A stretch of 26,389 nt of DNA, from contig JABYQR010000501.1 of assembly GCA_022592445.1 (NCBI GenBank), positions 1-26,389 on the forward strand, read 5' to 3'. This DNA comes from Cytidiella melzeri. Lineage: Eukaryota; Basidiomycota; Agaricomycetes; Polyporales; Irpicaceae. Positions 17,848 through 26,389 of the stretch are shown piece after piece. The position numbers and the translations under genes are program-made. How positions within the stretch are numbered: the stretch's first letter is position 1; each line of letters begins with the position of its first letter. A model generated the notes under the pieces. The model saw only the letters and a program-made list of their open reading frames with translations. It was not told the DNA's origin and did no database searches.

Positions 17848-18983
17848 CTAGTGTTAGCGAGGCCAGCAAGTGGCAAGGACAATTCCTCAAGATTCAATGA
17901 AATGATACTGTTTGAGCCAGATTTGTAAGTAAGCTTGCTGGTCGTAGTAGCTTGACTAAGGCTGTTGTGTAAAACTTCTTTGATGAGTAATGTAAGTTGG
18001 TGGTTTGTCTTCACTGGAGCATGCAATCATTCAGGACAGGAGAAGGACTGAGCTGTATTGTTCAAAGTGCATCAACAGATGTGAGTACAAGATAAAAACA
18101 TGTTTGTGTAGTAGAGCGTAGAGATAAAGGTGGTTTGACACACATCTTCTTTGTAATGGTGTTGAACTACTTTAAATAATCTAGATAAAACTGCAGGAGC
18201 AGGGTTACAAGTGATTCTGTTACTGATAGAAAACAGAAAAAAGATGTATAGTTTACAATACTTACTTGACTCAGTGATTTTGTTACCAACAAGAACCTCA
18301 GTAAATAACTTTGTTCCTGGTAAGAACCTTACCAAATAATCCCATCATGAATGTTGACTGACATAAGGGCATTTGCTATTGGTCACACCTTGGACAAGCA
18401 ACCTAATCTGGGATAAAGTGAGTGTACTATAATTGATAAGTTTAGTTGCAGGAAAAGGAGCCATATATATTGATAAAGGTAGCCACCAATGGTAGTAAGG
18501 GGCTACATGTGTCTTGTCATGGATCTTGTGCAGTGTTCACTGCTTATTCTAGACAATTACTTGGATCAAGAATGAAGGGCTTGAAAAAAAGTGTCTCATT
18601 TGATCAATTGCTAGAATGTGTTACATGTGTCATGTTGATGTCTGAACTGCCTCATCACCATTAGAACTGCCACAGGCTGTGTTCTGATTGTAAGTCCGGC
18701 TTAGAGAGCAACTAGTGGTTGGGAAACTTGGTGGAACAATCAAAGGCAGTGTTTGCTGCTGATGCAACCACAAATTTACATTGTCCAAGAATGTAGGGGT
18801 TGAGAATGTTTTGTTAGCTTCCTAAGAACTGGTAATTCTTGCTCAGAGCCAATGATATTTGTGGCATGTCTTCTGATTGTATTGCTTGTTCAATAAGCAG
18901 CCAATTTCTGTAGATTGCTGTACATGTATCTGACCAGAATTTGACATCATGTGCTAGCAAGAGTGGAGTCTGAATCAGGAGGT
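17848..18983 (+). repeat. Repeat B: second copy of the repeat A element
   Basis: Collinear with 10798-12632 from CTAGTGTTAGC to GTGGAGTCTGAATC, but with only one 143-bp monomer (18632-18770). It lacks any Helitron coding sequence on its left and is joined to an LTR fragment instead, so its left edge is an element boundary and not part of the Helitron. No protein-coding capacity was recognised. Confidence 0.85.
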
Positions 18984-19301
18984 TTGTGATGGCGAGGGGT
19001 GTGACCTGGTAGGTCCAGTAGGTCCAGTAGGTCCGTCAAGTCGAGAGGACCTGACTTAACGAGCACTTCTCAGACTTACTACAAGAGGCAACATTTTGGG
19101 TGCCAAACCACATTTTGCTCATAGCTCGAATCAACGACGGTTAGACGGTTGACTTAGTGGAGGCAGAGTAGCATAGCATATTAATCATGTATTGAGTACA
19201 AACAACCTAAGATACTACACTATTAGGCAAGCAAGGGAGCCCAGATACGAGAGAAAGTATACCGGCACTGTGACCAATGCTTCGGAAGTCACCAGGACCG
19301 T
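18984..19301. other. Intergenic, with 9-bp triplicate
   Basis: Contains three tandem GTAGGTCC(A/G) units at 19009-19035 and otherwise no recognisable gene. It lies just downstream of the DDE-like pseudogene's stop codon on the minus strand. Confidence 0.6.
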
Positions 19302-19846
19302 TCAGTCGGTGTGCAGGCAGTCAACACGAAGGTACCAGACATTGTTGAACAGCAATAAGAGAGACCGGAGTTGAAGGAGGGAGCACCAATTGCGGAAAAG
19401 ACAAAAGAGGATGTCACCGTTCACAACCTTGATACAGTGTAACAGTAACTCCGCAAACGCCTCATGCTCCATTGTCAGTGTGCCCATATCCTGTTGAATC
19501 ACAACAGTTTTGTACATGTGGTGAACGACCTTCAAGAACTCAAATGGATGGAAGGTGTAGCTGCTTTTTGCTTTCGTGAATACACCAGCCGGTTGAGGCC
19601 ACAGCGGCGACTTCTCGTTGGAAGTCTTCTTGTCAACGTCGTACTTGATATTCTGCATGTGCGTCAGAACTCCATCTGAGCACATTCCCCGTTTGTGGTT
19701 CCCTGGTGCCCCCTCTTTACCGGGATGCATAATGGTTCAACAGCGCGAACAGACACTGCCAACCCATTTTGGCTTGTCCTTTGTCAAGACCAAATTCACC
19801 GCTGCGCAGTGGCATGTCCAGAAAGTCGAGGAGCTACTGCCTCTGG

Positions 19847-19907
19847 CTGTACAATCATTATGAGGCTGTACACACAGTGTGATACCGGTGGTGCAAGGCC
19901 TGCTTAC
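19847..19907 (-). other. Intron in the DDE-like pseudogene
   Basis: GTAAGC donor at 19907 and TGTACAG acceptor at 19847, 61 bases. Splicing joins the NNFVG block to GSSSSTFWTCHC and on to HPGKEGAPGNHKRG, restoring the family order. The retained splice sites argue for a spliced ancestor and not a retrocopy. Confidence 0.75.
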
Positions 19908-21918
19908 CTACAAAGTTGTTCCGCGCAAGTCTATCGAGCACCTCTGCCTCAATATCTCCAAGCTTCTCCATTATAGCCTGTGGATTCTTCTTGACTGGTG
20001 GACGGCTTGAATTGTTGTGATAGGCTGCTGCGAGAGCGTTGTTGTAGCATTGAGTAGCTTTGACATACAAAGTTGATGTCATTTGATGAGAGGCCCAACA
20101 ATGTTCTGCGCGTAAGTCCATGAAGAGGTAGTACTCAATGTCGCTGCTGATTTTGAGCAATGTCGGGTCAATTTTTGTCTGGACCTTGAAGAGCCGTTCA
20201 GAAGGAGTCAGTCCGAGCATATCCTCAGGAAGAGGTAAGCGCTCGGAGAGTGCGTCGACTGTATGAGCAGAGGTACGGTAAGTGGACTCGGAGGCGGCAG
20301 GTAGCTTTGTCGGGGCAGGTGTACTCAGCGGCTTGACATCGCCAAATTGTGTGGACACAGGAGTGAAAGGGGCAAAAGATGCCGTCAATGCGATAGCAGA
20401 AGAAGTGGATATGGCCACATTGGTGGTGCTCGTGTTTGCAGTGGCGCTGGGTGAACTGGCTGTAGCTACAGTCTGCGCTGCTGTCGGTGATGGTTGTGGA
20501 AGGAAGCCCGAGGTTGTGAAAAAACAGTGTATGCTGTTTTGCTACAGCTATCCGTCAGTCTGTGCTGCCTTTGCGGGCAGAGCTATTTGGACTCACCCTC
20601 GTGTTTGCCTGTTGCAAATCTCTGCCTGCAACAGTGCTACCATTGCTGCGAGCCTTCTTTGTCGTGGGAGTCTCCCCAGCTGACAGACCCTCCAAATTGG
20701 CCCCTGCCTTGAGCTTGCGTGCATCACTGTTAGTGCTCATAGCTGGCACGTTGACCGTCAAATTTGGCAGCGCGGTGCTAGAGCTCGTAGCCTCATTGTC
20801 TTGACTGAGATCCTAGCAAAAGATGTCGGCCTTGCGTGATAAAAGCACATGGGCATTGAGCACTGACCACGATTGAGGCAGTTGCTGGTGCCTTTCCTTT
20901 CGATAGCCTAGAAACTGTCAGTGCAGACTCCATGAGCACGGCTTTGACTGTTTTATTGAGCCCAGCAGTGCTAGGCGGCTAGCTGGAGGGCGAGCTGTCC
21001 AGGAGTGTTGGGTCGCTGGGTGTAAGGACCTTTGTTTCGTATATGTTGGCAAGCTGCGGGTTGATATTCATTCCTCGAAGGATTTCTATGCGCCCTTCTT
21101 CGTCGTACGAGCAAAAATCAAGGAGATCGCCACCATCGTCATCTTCCTCAATCTTGACAAGGCCACCAAATGTCATTGCATGGGTTGAAACAACAGCACC
21201 AAAGGTTTCCTGGCTTGCGACGTCAATAAGTACTGGAAGTGGACTGAAGTCGGTGTGATTGGTTAACCAAGGTGCGCCGCAGATTGTTGCTGTAGGGGAG
21301 TTCTTGAGAACGAAGTTGTTCCATAGCCGAGCTACATGGTCCACAAGGGCGAGGTGGTGGCAGCCAAATGACAAGAGCACAAAGGAAGAAGCCGTGAATT
21401 CTTTTGAGCCAAGAATGACTCGAATGTTCCTTCAAAGGACATGGTCACTAGCAAGGAAAAGGATTGCCTGGTATCCGGAAGGGTTTGCATGCTGCAAAGA
21501 GTTCCAGCCCTTGTGGGAACCCTCAATGCGGCTTCCATCAGGCCGAATATTGCTGCGGGTACGGGACAGGCACCCTTTCCTCACATGGCCCATCTGGATT
21601 GCGTGGGCCTGTTGTTTCAAAGTAAATCTCATCAATCTCCTCAATGATGACGCCTTTTTCACTCACCCTTGCTGCTGCCTCAGACCACACTTTCCCGCAA
21701 GTAAGCCACTTCTGGTACATCGCCTCTAACATGATTCCTTGCTCCTCCTTTTGACGCCACTTTGCAGGTCTTCTGTCCTCCGCGGGAGACTCCAGAATTG
21801 CATCAACAATATCTCGCAACACTGCAGCGCGATGGGGGTCATGAACGCCACCAACTATGACAGCTTCATATCTGCCTTGATGGTGAGTGATGGTGATGGT
21901 AAAGGAATGTTTCTGCGC

Positions 21919-22791
21919 TCACCGTCTTTTGAAGTGCTTGAGATCGAGGCCAAGAAATGAACCAGGCAAGTTCTTCTCAACTGCAGCAGCAACCGTACAG
22001 CAATTGTCTGCGACAACGATGAGGTCACCCAGTACACCCAGGACCTCCAGTCTCCGTCTCATCCCAGCTAAGGACTCTCCGAACTCGTTGTTTGCACCAC
22101 TTTGACAAAAGTGCTGCAGAAATTTGTTGTCGGTTGTAAAACAAGACAAATAGCGGTGAGTACGTATATATAGAACAATTTCATTCTTCTTGTTGACTGC
22201 AGAGAACATGCCGCCCTTCCATACTCTCTCCCTCTTGCCATCTTTTGCTACTATGGTGGCCTTGCGAGCAACACAGAAAGTATGATCAAATGAGAGTGAG
22301 GCAGCTGGTGCGTGGCATTGATTAGTTTTGGTGTTTAATGACAGATATGAAGCACGAGACTCACCTTCCAATGTTTGCATATACTGTGAAGACTCTTGCA
22401 AGCGAAGAGATCCAAAGTGAGCATAAACCTCTGTGACCATATCGTGGCTAATGACATTGTCGCTGTAGCCCTTAGGATTGCGCGGAGCCGAGAATGGATG
22501 GACCATGAACTGATAGCTGAAAACAAGCTTTGACTGACTTGAATCCTTCTGCAATGGCGGGACTACCTCCTGAGCGAATTGTAAGTACTCCAGTCGTTTT
22601 TGATGATAGTGCAAAAGATGAAGTTCTGGAAAATAGGTCTCAGATTGGATTTCACAGAAGACACACCCAGAGGATGTGTGCGCATCAAACTCACGCTCAA
22701 TATGTGTCACCATTCCCATGGCTGTAAGCGGCACGCGTAGCTCAACAATCATGTTGAAGAGGTCCCAAGTAAGTGCACACCAATGGCCCAA
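21919..22791 (-). other. DDE-like core exons: first and second acidic residues
   Basis: This stretch holds the most conserved part of the DDE-like pseudogene. The Asp in SFDHTF (codon 22285-22287) and the Asp in VADNCC (22006-22008) sit at strand ends of an RNase-H-like fold. The candidate third acid, Glu in DGSRIEGSHKGW (21522-21524), lies beyond two introns. The 60-base intron 22305-22364 (GTGAGT...CACCAG) has no stop in frame, so the ORF reads through it. After removal, TLEG joins AASLSFDHTF. Exon ends at LDLKHFKR continue as YEAVIVGGVHDPHRAAV after the next intron. Confidence 0.7.
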
Positions 22792-23545
22792 GTGGGGGAT
22801 TTCACCTGTACATTTCCTGGTGAGTCAATCAAGTCTTATGAAGATTCAGTTACTCAAGTATGCACAGGGAAGGGTACGGTAATCCTGTTTGAGCTCTTCC
22901 CAATACTCAGAATTGGTGAGTGCAAAGTAATACATAAAAGACTTCCCTTTTGTCTCCTCCTCCTTGCAGTCGTGACATCTGATCTGATATCCTATAGCCG
23001 CCTCTTCCTGGGAAACACTGTGAACGTTGCGGCTTCCAGTGGACTGCCAGCCGTCATTTGCAATGATATGAGCGGCATTGCGTGGACACATCCGGAGACT
23101 CTTGAAGTAATATGGATGGATGACGGTGAGACATTGAATGTATGCTACGTCAGGCTTAATTTAATCAAGCTTTCCAGTTGCTCTGTTCAGTAACGTGCAC
23201 AAGTCTCTCCGCAAGATATCTGAAAAGAATGGTGGGTCGAAGACAGGGCCCCAGATAGGTAAGCCTCCAGGTACTTTGCATCCCGCCCCTTTCTTTGTCT
23301 GAGTCGTCTTTACTGCAGATTTGCTGCATGAAATGTAGTTGACATATTCAACAACGTGCGCTTCCCATTGAAGCTGTTCTTATCGAAGGGATTGATGCCC
23401 TTGTCGAGCAACTGTCCAGCTCTTCACACGAGTTGTGACCTAGGAATGGCAGGTGAGTGAGCTGTGTACATATTCCGTTGATACTGACATTTCTCTCCCA
23501 TTCTTCTTCAAAGGCTGCCTGCTCACTTGTGGTGGGAATCAATGC

Positions 23546-24185
23546 TCAAAGTCCGGCAATTGCAACCTCTGGATGAAACGCCATGAAAACAGATGTGTAC
23601 AGCAAGAGAGTGGTTAAAATGTGAGTGCAAACCATGACTGTGCACTGGCATGCCAGCGATCGGAGCGGCCACGGAAATTCCCTATTCAGGCTAACCGCTT
23701 CATGGCAGCCAGTATTACTCCTTGTCGCTTTGGTGTTCATCAATGTCAGTGCACACGTAGATGTTACAAAACTATCAAGAATATTCTCGGCTACAAGATT
23801 GAGGTATTTGTTCCAAAATACTTGACAGCCTTTGCCGATGTGCCCTTGAGCCGGGTTGAGCATGGACATTTTGAAGATCAGAACTGCGACTGGTGAATTT
23901 TACATGCACTCAATATCTAGGCTGTAGATACAGAAGCATGTCCATATGGTGCTAAGAAAGTAAGTTTTGCGAGCTTGATATGCATGTGGATCAAAGGGTT
24001 CTGATTATCAAGCTCGAGCGAGAACGTGAAGTGCATAGGAACATCTGTGGGAAGTTGGGCAATGCTTGTGATAGAAACACAACGGTCCATAATGTCATGA
24101 ATGTGGTAGCCACCTCTAGCTGTGTACGCATGATCATGATGACTAGATGAACCTGACGCTACCATAGGTGCAGTAGTGTGATTTG
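23546..24185. other. Region of uncertain content upstream of the DDE-like gene
   Basis: Open frames exist on both strands (23546-23869 minus, 23621-23896 plus, 23917-24165 minus), and none shows a known domain. The minus frame 23917-24165 (IAQLPTDVPMHFTFSLEL) is protein-like in composition and could be a 5' exon of the DDE-like gene or of another gene. I could not decide. Confidence 0.35.
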
Positions 24186-24941
24186 TGTCACGGAGACGAA
24201 GCTCGACGCAACTAAAAGGGACACGATGTGGAAGACGACAAAGAGGTGGTGGCAGGCGTATAGCACAATGCTCTCACCAGCTATCAAACTTTATGCAAGT
24301 TGCTAGCCCAGTAAAGACCAAGTTAGTATTCTGACTACCAGCTATGTAGTACAGAGGGGATTTGCTTACCTAGCCCAGTAAAGACCAAGAGGTCGAGATG
24401 GGGGCTAGGAGCGTACATGCAGCAGTATATATAGACTTCAGGGACCTGCGCACAGACCATGTTGAGGGCAGGCTTTGCAAGAAGCCGTGTGAACGAAGAA
24501 CAAAAGAACTACCTAAAGGAGAACAATAGCTATTGTCTAGACCTTGCCAAGAACTCTACCCGTGAGAGAATCTATCTAAAAGGAGACCAACTATTGTATT
24601 CCATTCCCACACCTGTGAGAACATTCTTCCATAAAGAGAACAATAAGGAAAGAACAAAAGGAGTCCATGTGGACGTCATTTATGACATCAAACCCTAGCT
24701 ATGGGCTGAGCCATGTGCTTGTAGCCATGTGGTCTTACTTAAGCTAAGTCACATGCCAGTGTGACGTAGTAGCAAGTAATGTGACCGTGTGGAGCGTCTA
24801 AGCCACGTGATACGGGCGCTTAATAGACGTGCAAAGGAGTTTATGCAGAGAGAATTGAAACTAGGTTGTAGCCCGGAGTTTTACAGATAAAAACAAGAGG
24901 TAAATTGCGAAAATTAAGGGCTAGTCAGGCCATCCATGACA
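24186..24941 (-). repeat. Gypsy-2 3' LTR (family G2)
   Basis: The 756-bp segment reads TGTCACGGAG...CCATCCATGACA on the plus strand, with TGTCA/TGACA inverted ends. The minus-strand start directly follows a polypurine tract, which fixes the edge. It is collinear with 5536-6284 and, for about 95 bases, with 17757-17847. A CACGTG box (24804-24809) and AACAATAG/AACAAAAG motifs are present. Confidence 0.93.
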
Positions 24942-24954
24942 TTACCCCCCTCCT
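24942..24954 (-). other. Polypurine tract of gypsy-2
   Basis: The minus strand reads AGGAGGGGGGTAA immediately before the LTR start TGTCATGG. This is the expected plus-strand DNA primer site at the 3' LTR junction. Confidence 0.88.
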
Positions 24955-25106
24955 AAAATCGAGCGTCCTCGCGAAGCATCACTGTGCTGTGGTGATAGAG
25001 GTCTTCTACCCGTCTACAGGGATTCAGCAGAATTGCCCCGATTGTCTAGTCAGAAGGATGCTAGGAAGTTTCTCCCCTTCTGGTGTCGTTGACTCGACGT
25101 TACCCG

Positions 25107-26389
25107 TCAGTGTGATGTTCTTGAGATATCCAGACCGATGTGTTTGCCTTCATCCCAGCTAAGATCGTATGTAGATGGATAGATCGTGCGAAGGAAAGCG
25201 GGGTCGGTCTGGGTATTGAATTCCCGAAAATGCGAGCGGAGATCCGTGAAGAGTGAAGCTTTGATGACCCGGGGCGCTCCGGGGTTTGCTTTGTAGAAGT
25301 CGTCAATTGCTTCTTGACTATTCTCGAGGTTTTCTACTGGTTCCCAGCTATTGTGTCCATCTGAATACCCTTCCCATTTGACAAGGAATTGCAATTTCTT
25401 CCAACGTCCGTGTAGCCTGCTGTCTAGCACTTTTTCGACGACGTACTGTTCTTCTCCTTCTATGACGATAGGATCAGGAGGTGGAGGTACGTCTTTGCCG
25501 TTGTCGTGCCAGGGACTTAGACGGTTGATATGGAAGACGGGGTGGATTCGGAGATAGCTGGGTAGATCGAGTTTGTAATCGAGATTGCCAATGCGTTCGA
25601 TGACCTTGTACGGGCCGAGCTGTCGAGGACCAAGTTTAGGGGTAGCCTTATGAATCTGGACGTTCTTAGCGTTCAGCCAGACCATGTCCCCTACTTGGAA
25701 GACGCGTGGAGAGCGCTTCTCAGACTCATAGAGTTGCTTCATCTTTTCTTTGCTTAGACGAAGAGCTGCTTCGGTCTCTTTGCGTACTCGAGCCATATTG
25801 TCAAGGCGCTCATCGAGTGATGGGATATTGCTTCGCTTGCCGACTGGTATGGTGAAGTCGGGGCGATATCCATAGATGACTTCAAACGGTGTTTGGGAGT
25901 TACCCGCGTGTACTCGCGAGTTGAGTGCAAACTCAGCCGCCGGTAGATGATCGACCCAGTCGTCTTGTTGTTGCTGACAGAATAGACGCAGGTATTGTTC
26001 AATATCCTGGTTTTTGCGTTCGACTTTGCCATTTCCTTGCGGATGATAGGCGGTCGTAAAACCAGTCTCTATGCCCAGGCGGTGATAGAGCGCACGCATG
26101 AAGCGTGCTGCAAACTGGGGTCCTCGGTCAGAGAACACCTTCTTGGGAATGCTGTGAAGTCGGAATACTTCTTTGTAGTGTAGATCGGCAATCCCCTCAG
26201 CGTTAACTTTAGTGGTAGTAGGGATGATGTGCGTTTGATCGGAGTAATGGTCGACGTAGACCGCGATCGAATCAAATCCCTTAGAGGGTGGCAGCTGAGT
26301 GATGAGATCTACTCCGACGTGTTCCCAAGGTCCGGCCGGAATTTCCTGAGGCTGTAGTACTGCTTTAGGGTGTGGAGCTGACTTGTAGC
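25107..26389 (-). CDS. Gypsy-2 pol C-terminus: integrase with chromodomain (partial)
   Basis: The open frame runs from the right edge to a stop at 25107. It begins in the linker after the zinc-binding domain (EIPAGPWEHVGVDLI). The catalytic triad is complete: Asp 26307-26309 (VGVDLI), Asp 26127-26129 (FSDRGPQF), Glu 26019-26021 (NGKVERKNQ), with 35 residues between the last two. A GPY/F module follows (GPYKVIERIGNLDYKLDLP, IHPVFHINRL). A chromodomain lies about 230-285 residues after the second Asp (VVEKVLDSR, LQFLVKWEGYSDGHNSWEP), with the aromatic residues expected for binding methylated histone tails. The chromodomain probably steers integration to heterochromatin. No stop or frameshift was seen. 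Confidence 0.95.
   Translation of the reverse strand, partial: YKSAPHPKAVLQPQEIPAGPWEHVGVDLITQLPPSKGFDSIAVYVDHYSDQTHIIPTTTKVNAEGIADLHYKEVFRLHSIPKKVFSDRGPQFAARFMRALYHRLGIETGFTTAYHPQGNGKVERKNQDIEQYLRLFCQQQQDDWVDHLPAAEFALNSRVHAGNSQTPFEVIYGYRPDFTIPVGKRSNIPSLDERLDNMARVRKETEAALRLSKEKMKQLYESEKRSPRVFQVGDMVWLNAKNVQIHKATPKLGPRQLGPYKVIERIGNLDYKLDLPSYLRIHPVFHINRLSPWHDNGKDVPPPPDPIVIEGEEQYVVEKVLDSRLHGRWKKLQFLVKWEGYSDGHNSWEPVENLENSQEAIDDFYKANPGAPRVIKASLFTDLRSHFREFNTQTDPAFLRTIYPSTYDLSWDEGKHIGLDISRTSH

Larger units (their letters stand above)
19302..23545 (-). pseudogene. DDE-transposase-like gene, multi-exon, decayed
   Basis: Minus-strand exons spell one long protein typical of a large agaricomycete family usually left as hypothetical. 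N-terminal block: FEEEWERNVSINGI and LTHLPFLGHNSCEEL; then PGGLPIWGPVFDPPFFSDIL and HIIANDGWQSTGSRNV. An RNase-H-like core follows: LSFDHTFCVARKATI, VVADNCCTVAAAVEK, KGCLSRTRSNIRPDGSRIEG. The C-terminal part has YYLFMDLRAEHCWASHQM and HKRGMCSDGV, ending DCLHTD at 19302. GT-AG introns are clear (for example 19847-19907 and 22305-22364). In-frame stops occur at 23161-23163, 21432-21434 and 19737-19739. Catalysis is inferred, not shown. The 5' end is uncertain: no ATG precedes the block at 23545. Confidence 0.82.
24186..26389 (-). mobile_element. Gypsy-2: chromoviral Ty3/gypsy element, 5' part outside window
   Basis: The minus-strand order is integrase core, GPY/F module, chromodomain, stop, short 3' untranslated stretch, polypurine tract, 3' LTR. 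The reading frame is unbroken over all 1.28 kb visible, in contrast to gypsy-1. Protease, RT and the 5' LTR would lie to the right of the window. The left flank of the LTR is ATTTG (24181-24185), and its partner should be found beyond the 5' LTR. Confidence 0.93.

Noticed and set aside
22783..23193. Plus-strand ORF opposite the DDE-like gene
   Set aside because: The opposite strand carries the recognised family motifs; the plus frame shows no domain.
23621..23896. Cys-containing plus-strand ORF
   Set aside because: Protein-like frames occur on both strands at this place and no motif or splice evidence favours this one.
5536..24941. The LTRs at 5536 and 24186 as the two ends of one 19-kb element
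   Set aside because: The polypurine tract and integrase lie to the right of 24941, so that LTR is the 3' end of an element extending rightwards; the DNA between the two LTRs has unrelated content.

Overview
The window is a transposon-rich stretch of a basidiomycete genome, most likely an agaricomycete. The grounds are chromoviral Ty3/gypsy retrotransposons, a DUF6570/Helitron_like_N protein of the type common in mushroom genomes, an intron-rich DDE-like gene family I associate with Agaricomycetes, and short (58-61 bp) GT-AG introns. No tRNA, rRNA, CRISPR array or bacterial-type operon was seen. Species cannot be named from the sequence.

Layout, left to right. (1) 1-5469: a decayed minus-strand Ty3/gypsy element (gypsy-1), open at the left edge, with integrase, RNase H, RT, protease, zinc knuckle, gag, leader and 5' LTR. 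Its gag is split by a 650-bp solo LTR (3201-3850) with a perfect 5-bp target duplication. (2) 5470-6284: a scrap of a second LTR family, then a roughly 750-bp LTR of a third family (family G2). (3) 6285-10797: a plus-strand Helitron-type Rep/helicase pseudogene, interrupted by a solo LTR (8709-9204) lying between its HUH motif and its tyrosine motif, and lacking the SF1 helicase motor. (4) 10798-12632: repeat A, a non-coding dispersed element carrying six 143-bp tandem monomers. (5) 12633-14800: a decayed SANT/Myb-like exon, a roughly 450-bp decamer minisatellite, and a 76-bp-arm foldback. (6) 14860-15688: a TATA-like site, three degenerate microexon/intron-like units and a possible small secreted protein. 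(7) 15689-17756: little recognisable, with one acidic ORF. (8) 17757-18983: a fragment of family G2 LTR joined to repeat B, the second copy of the element in (4), with only one monomer. (9) 19302-23545: a minus-strand, multi-intron DDE-transposase-like pseudogene with three in-frame stops. (10) 24186-26389: the 3' part of a better preserved minus-strand chromoviral gypsy element (gypsy-2), with integrase core, chromodomain, polypurine tract and 3' LTR, open at the right edge.

The genes do not form a pathway. The window records layered transposition: elements inserted into elements, followed by decay through stops, frameshifts and loss of catalytic residues. The least explained components are the repeat A/B element with its 1-versus-6 tandem array, the foldback, the decamer satellite and the DDE-like family. 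Coordinates of LTR and repeat edges were read by eye and may be off by a few bases except where a target duplication fixes them.
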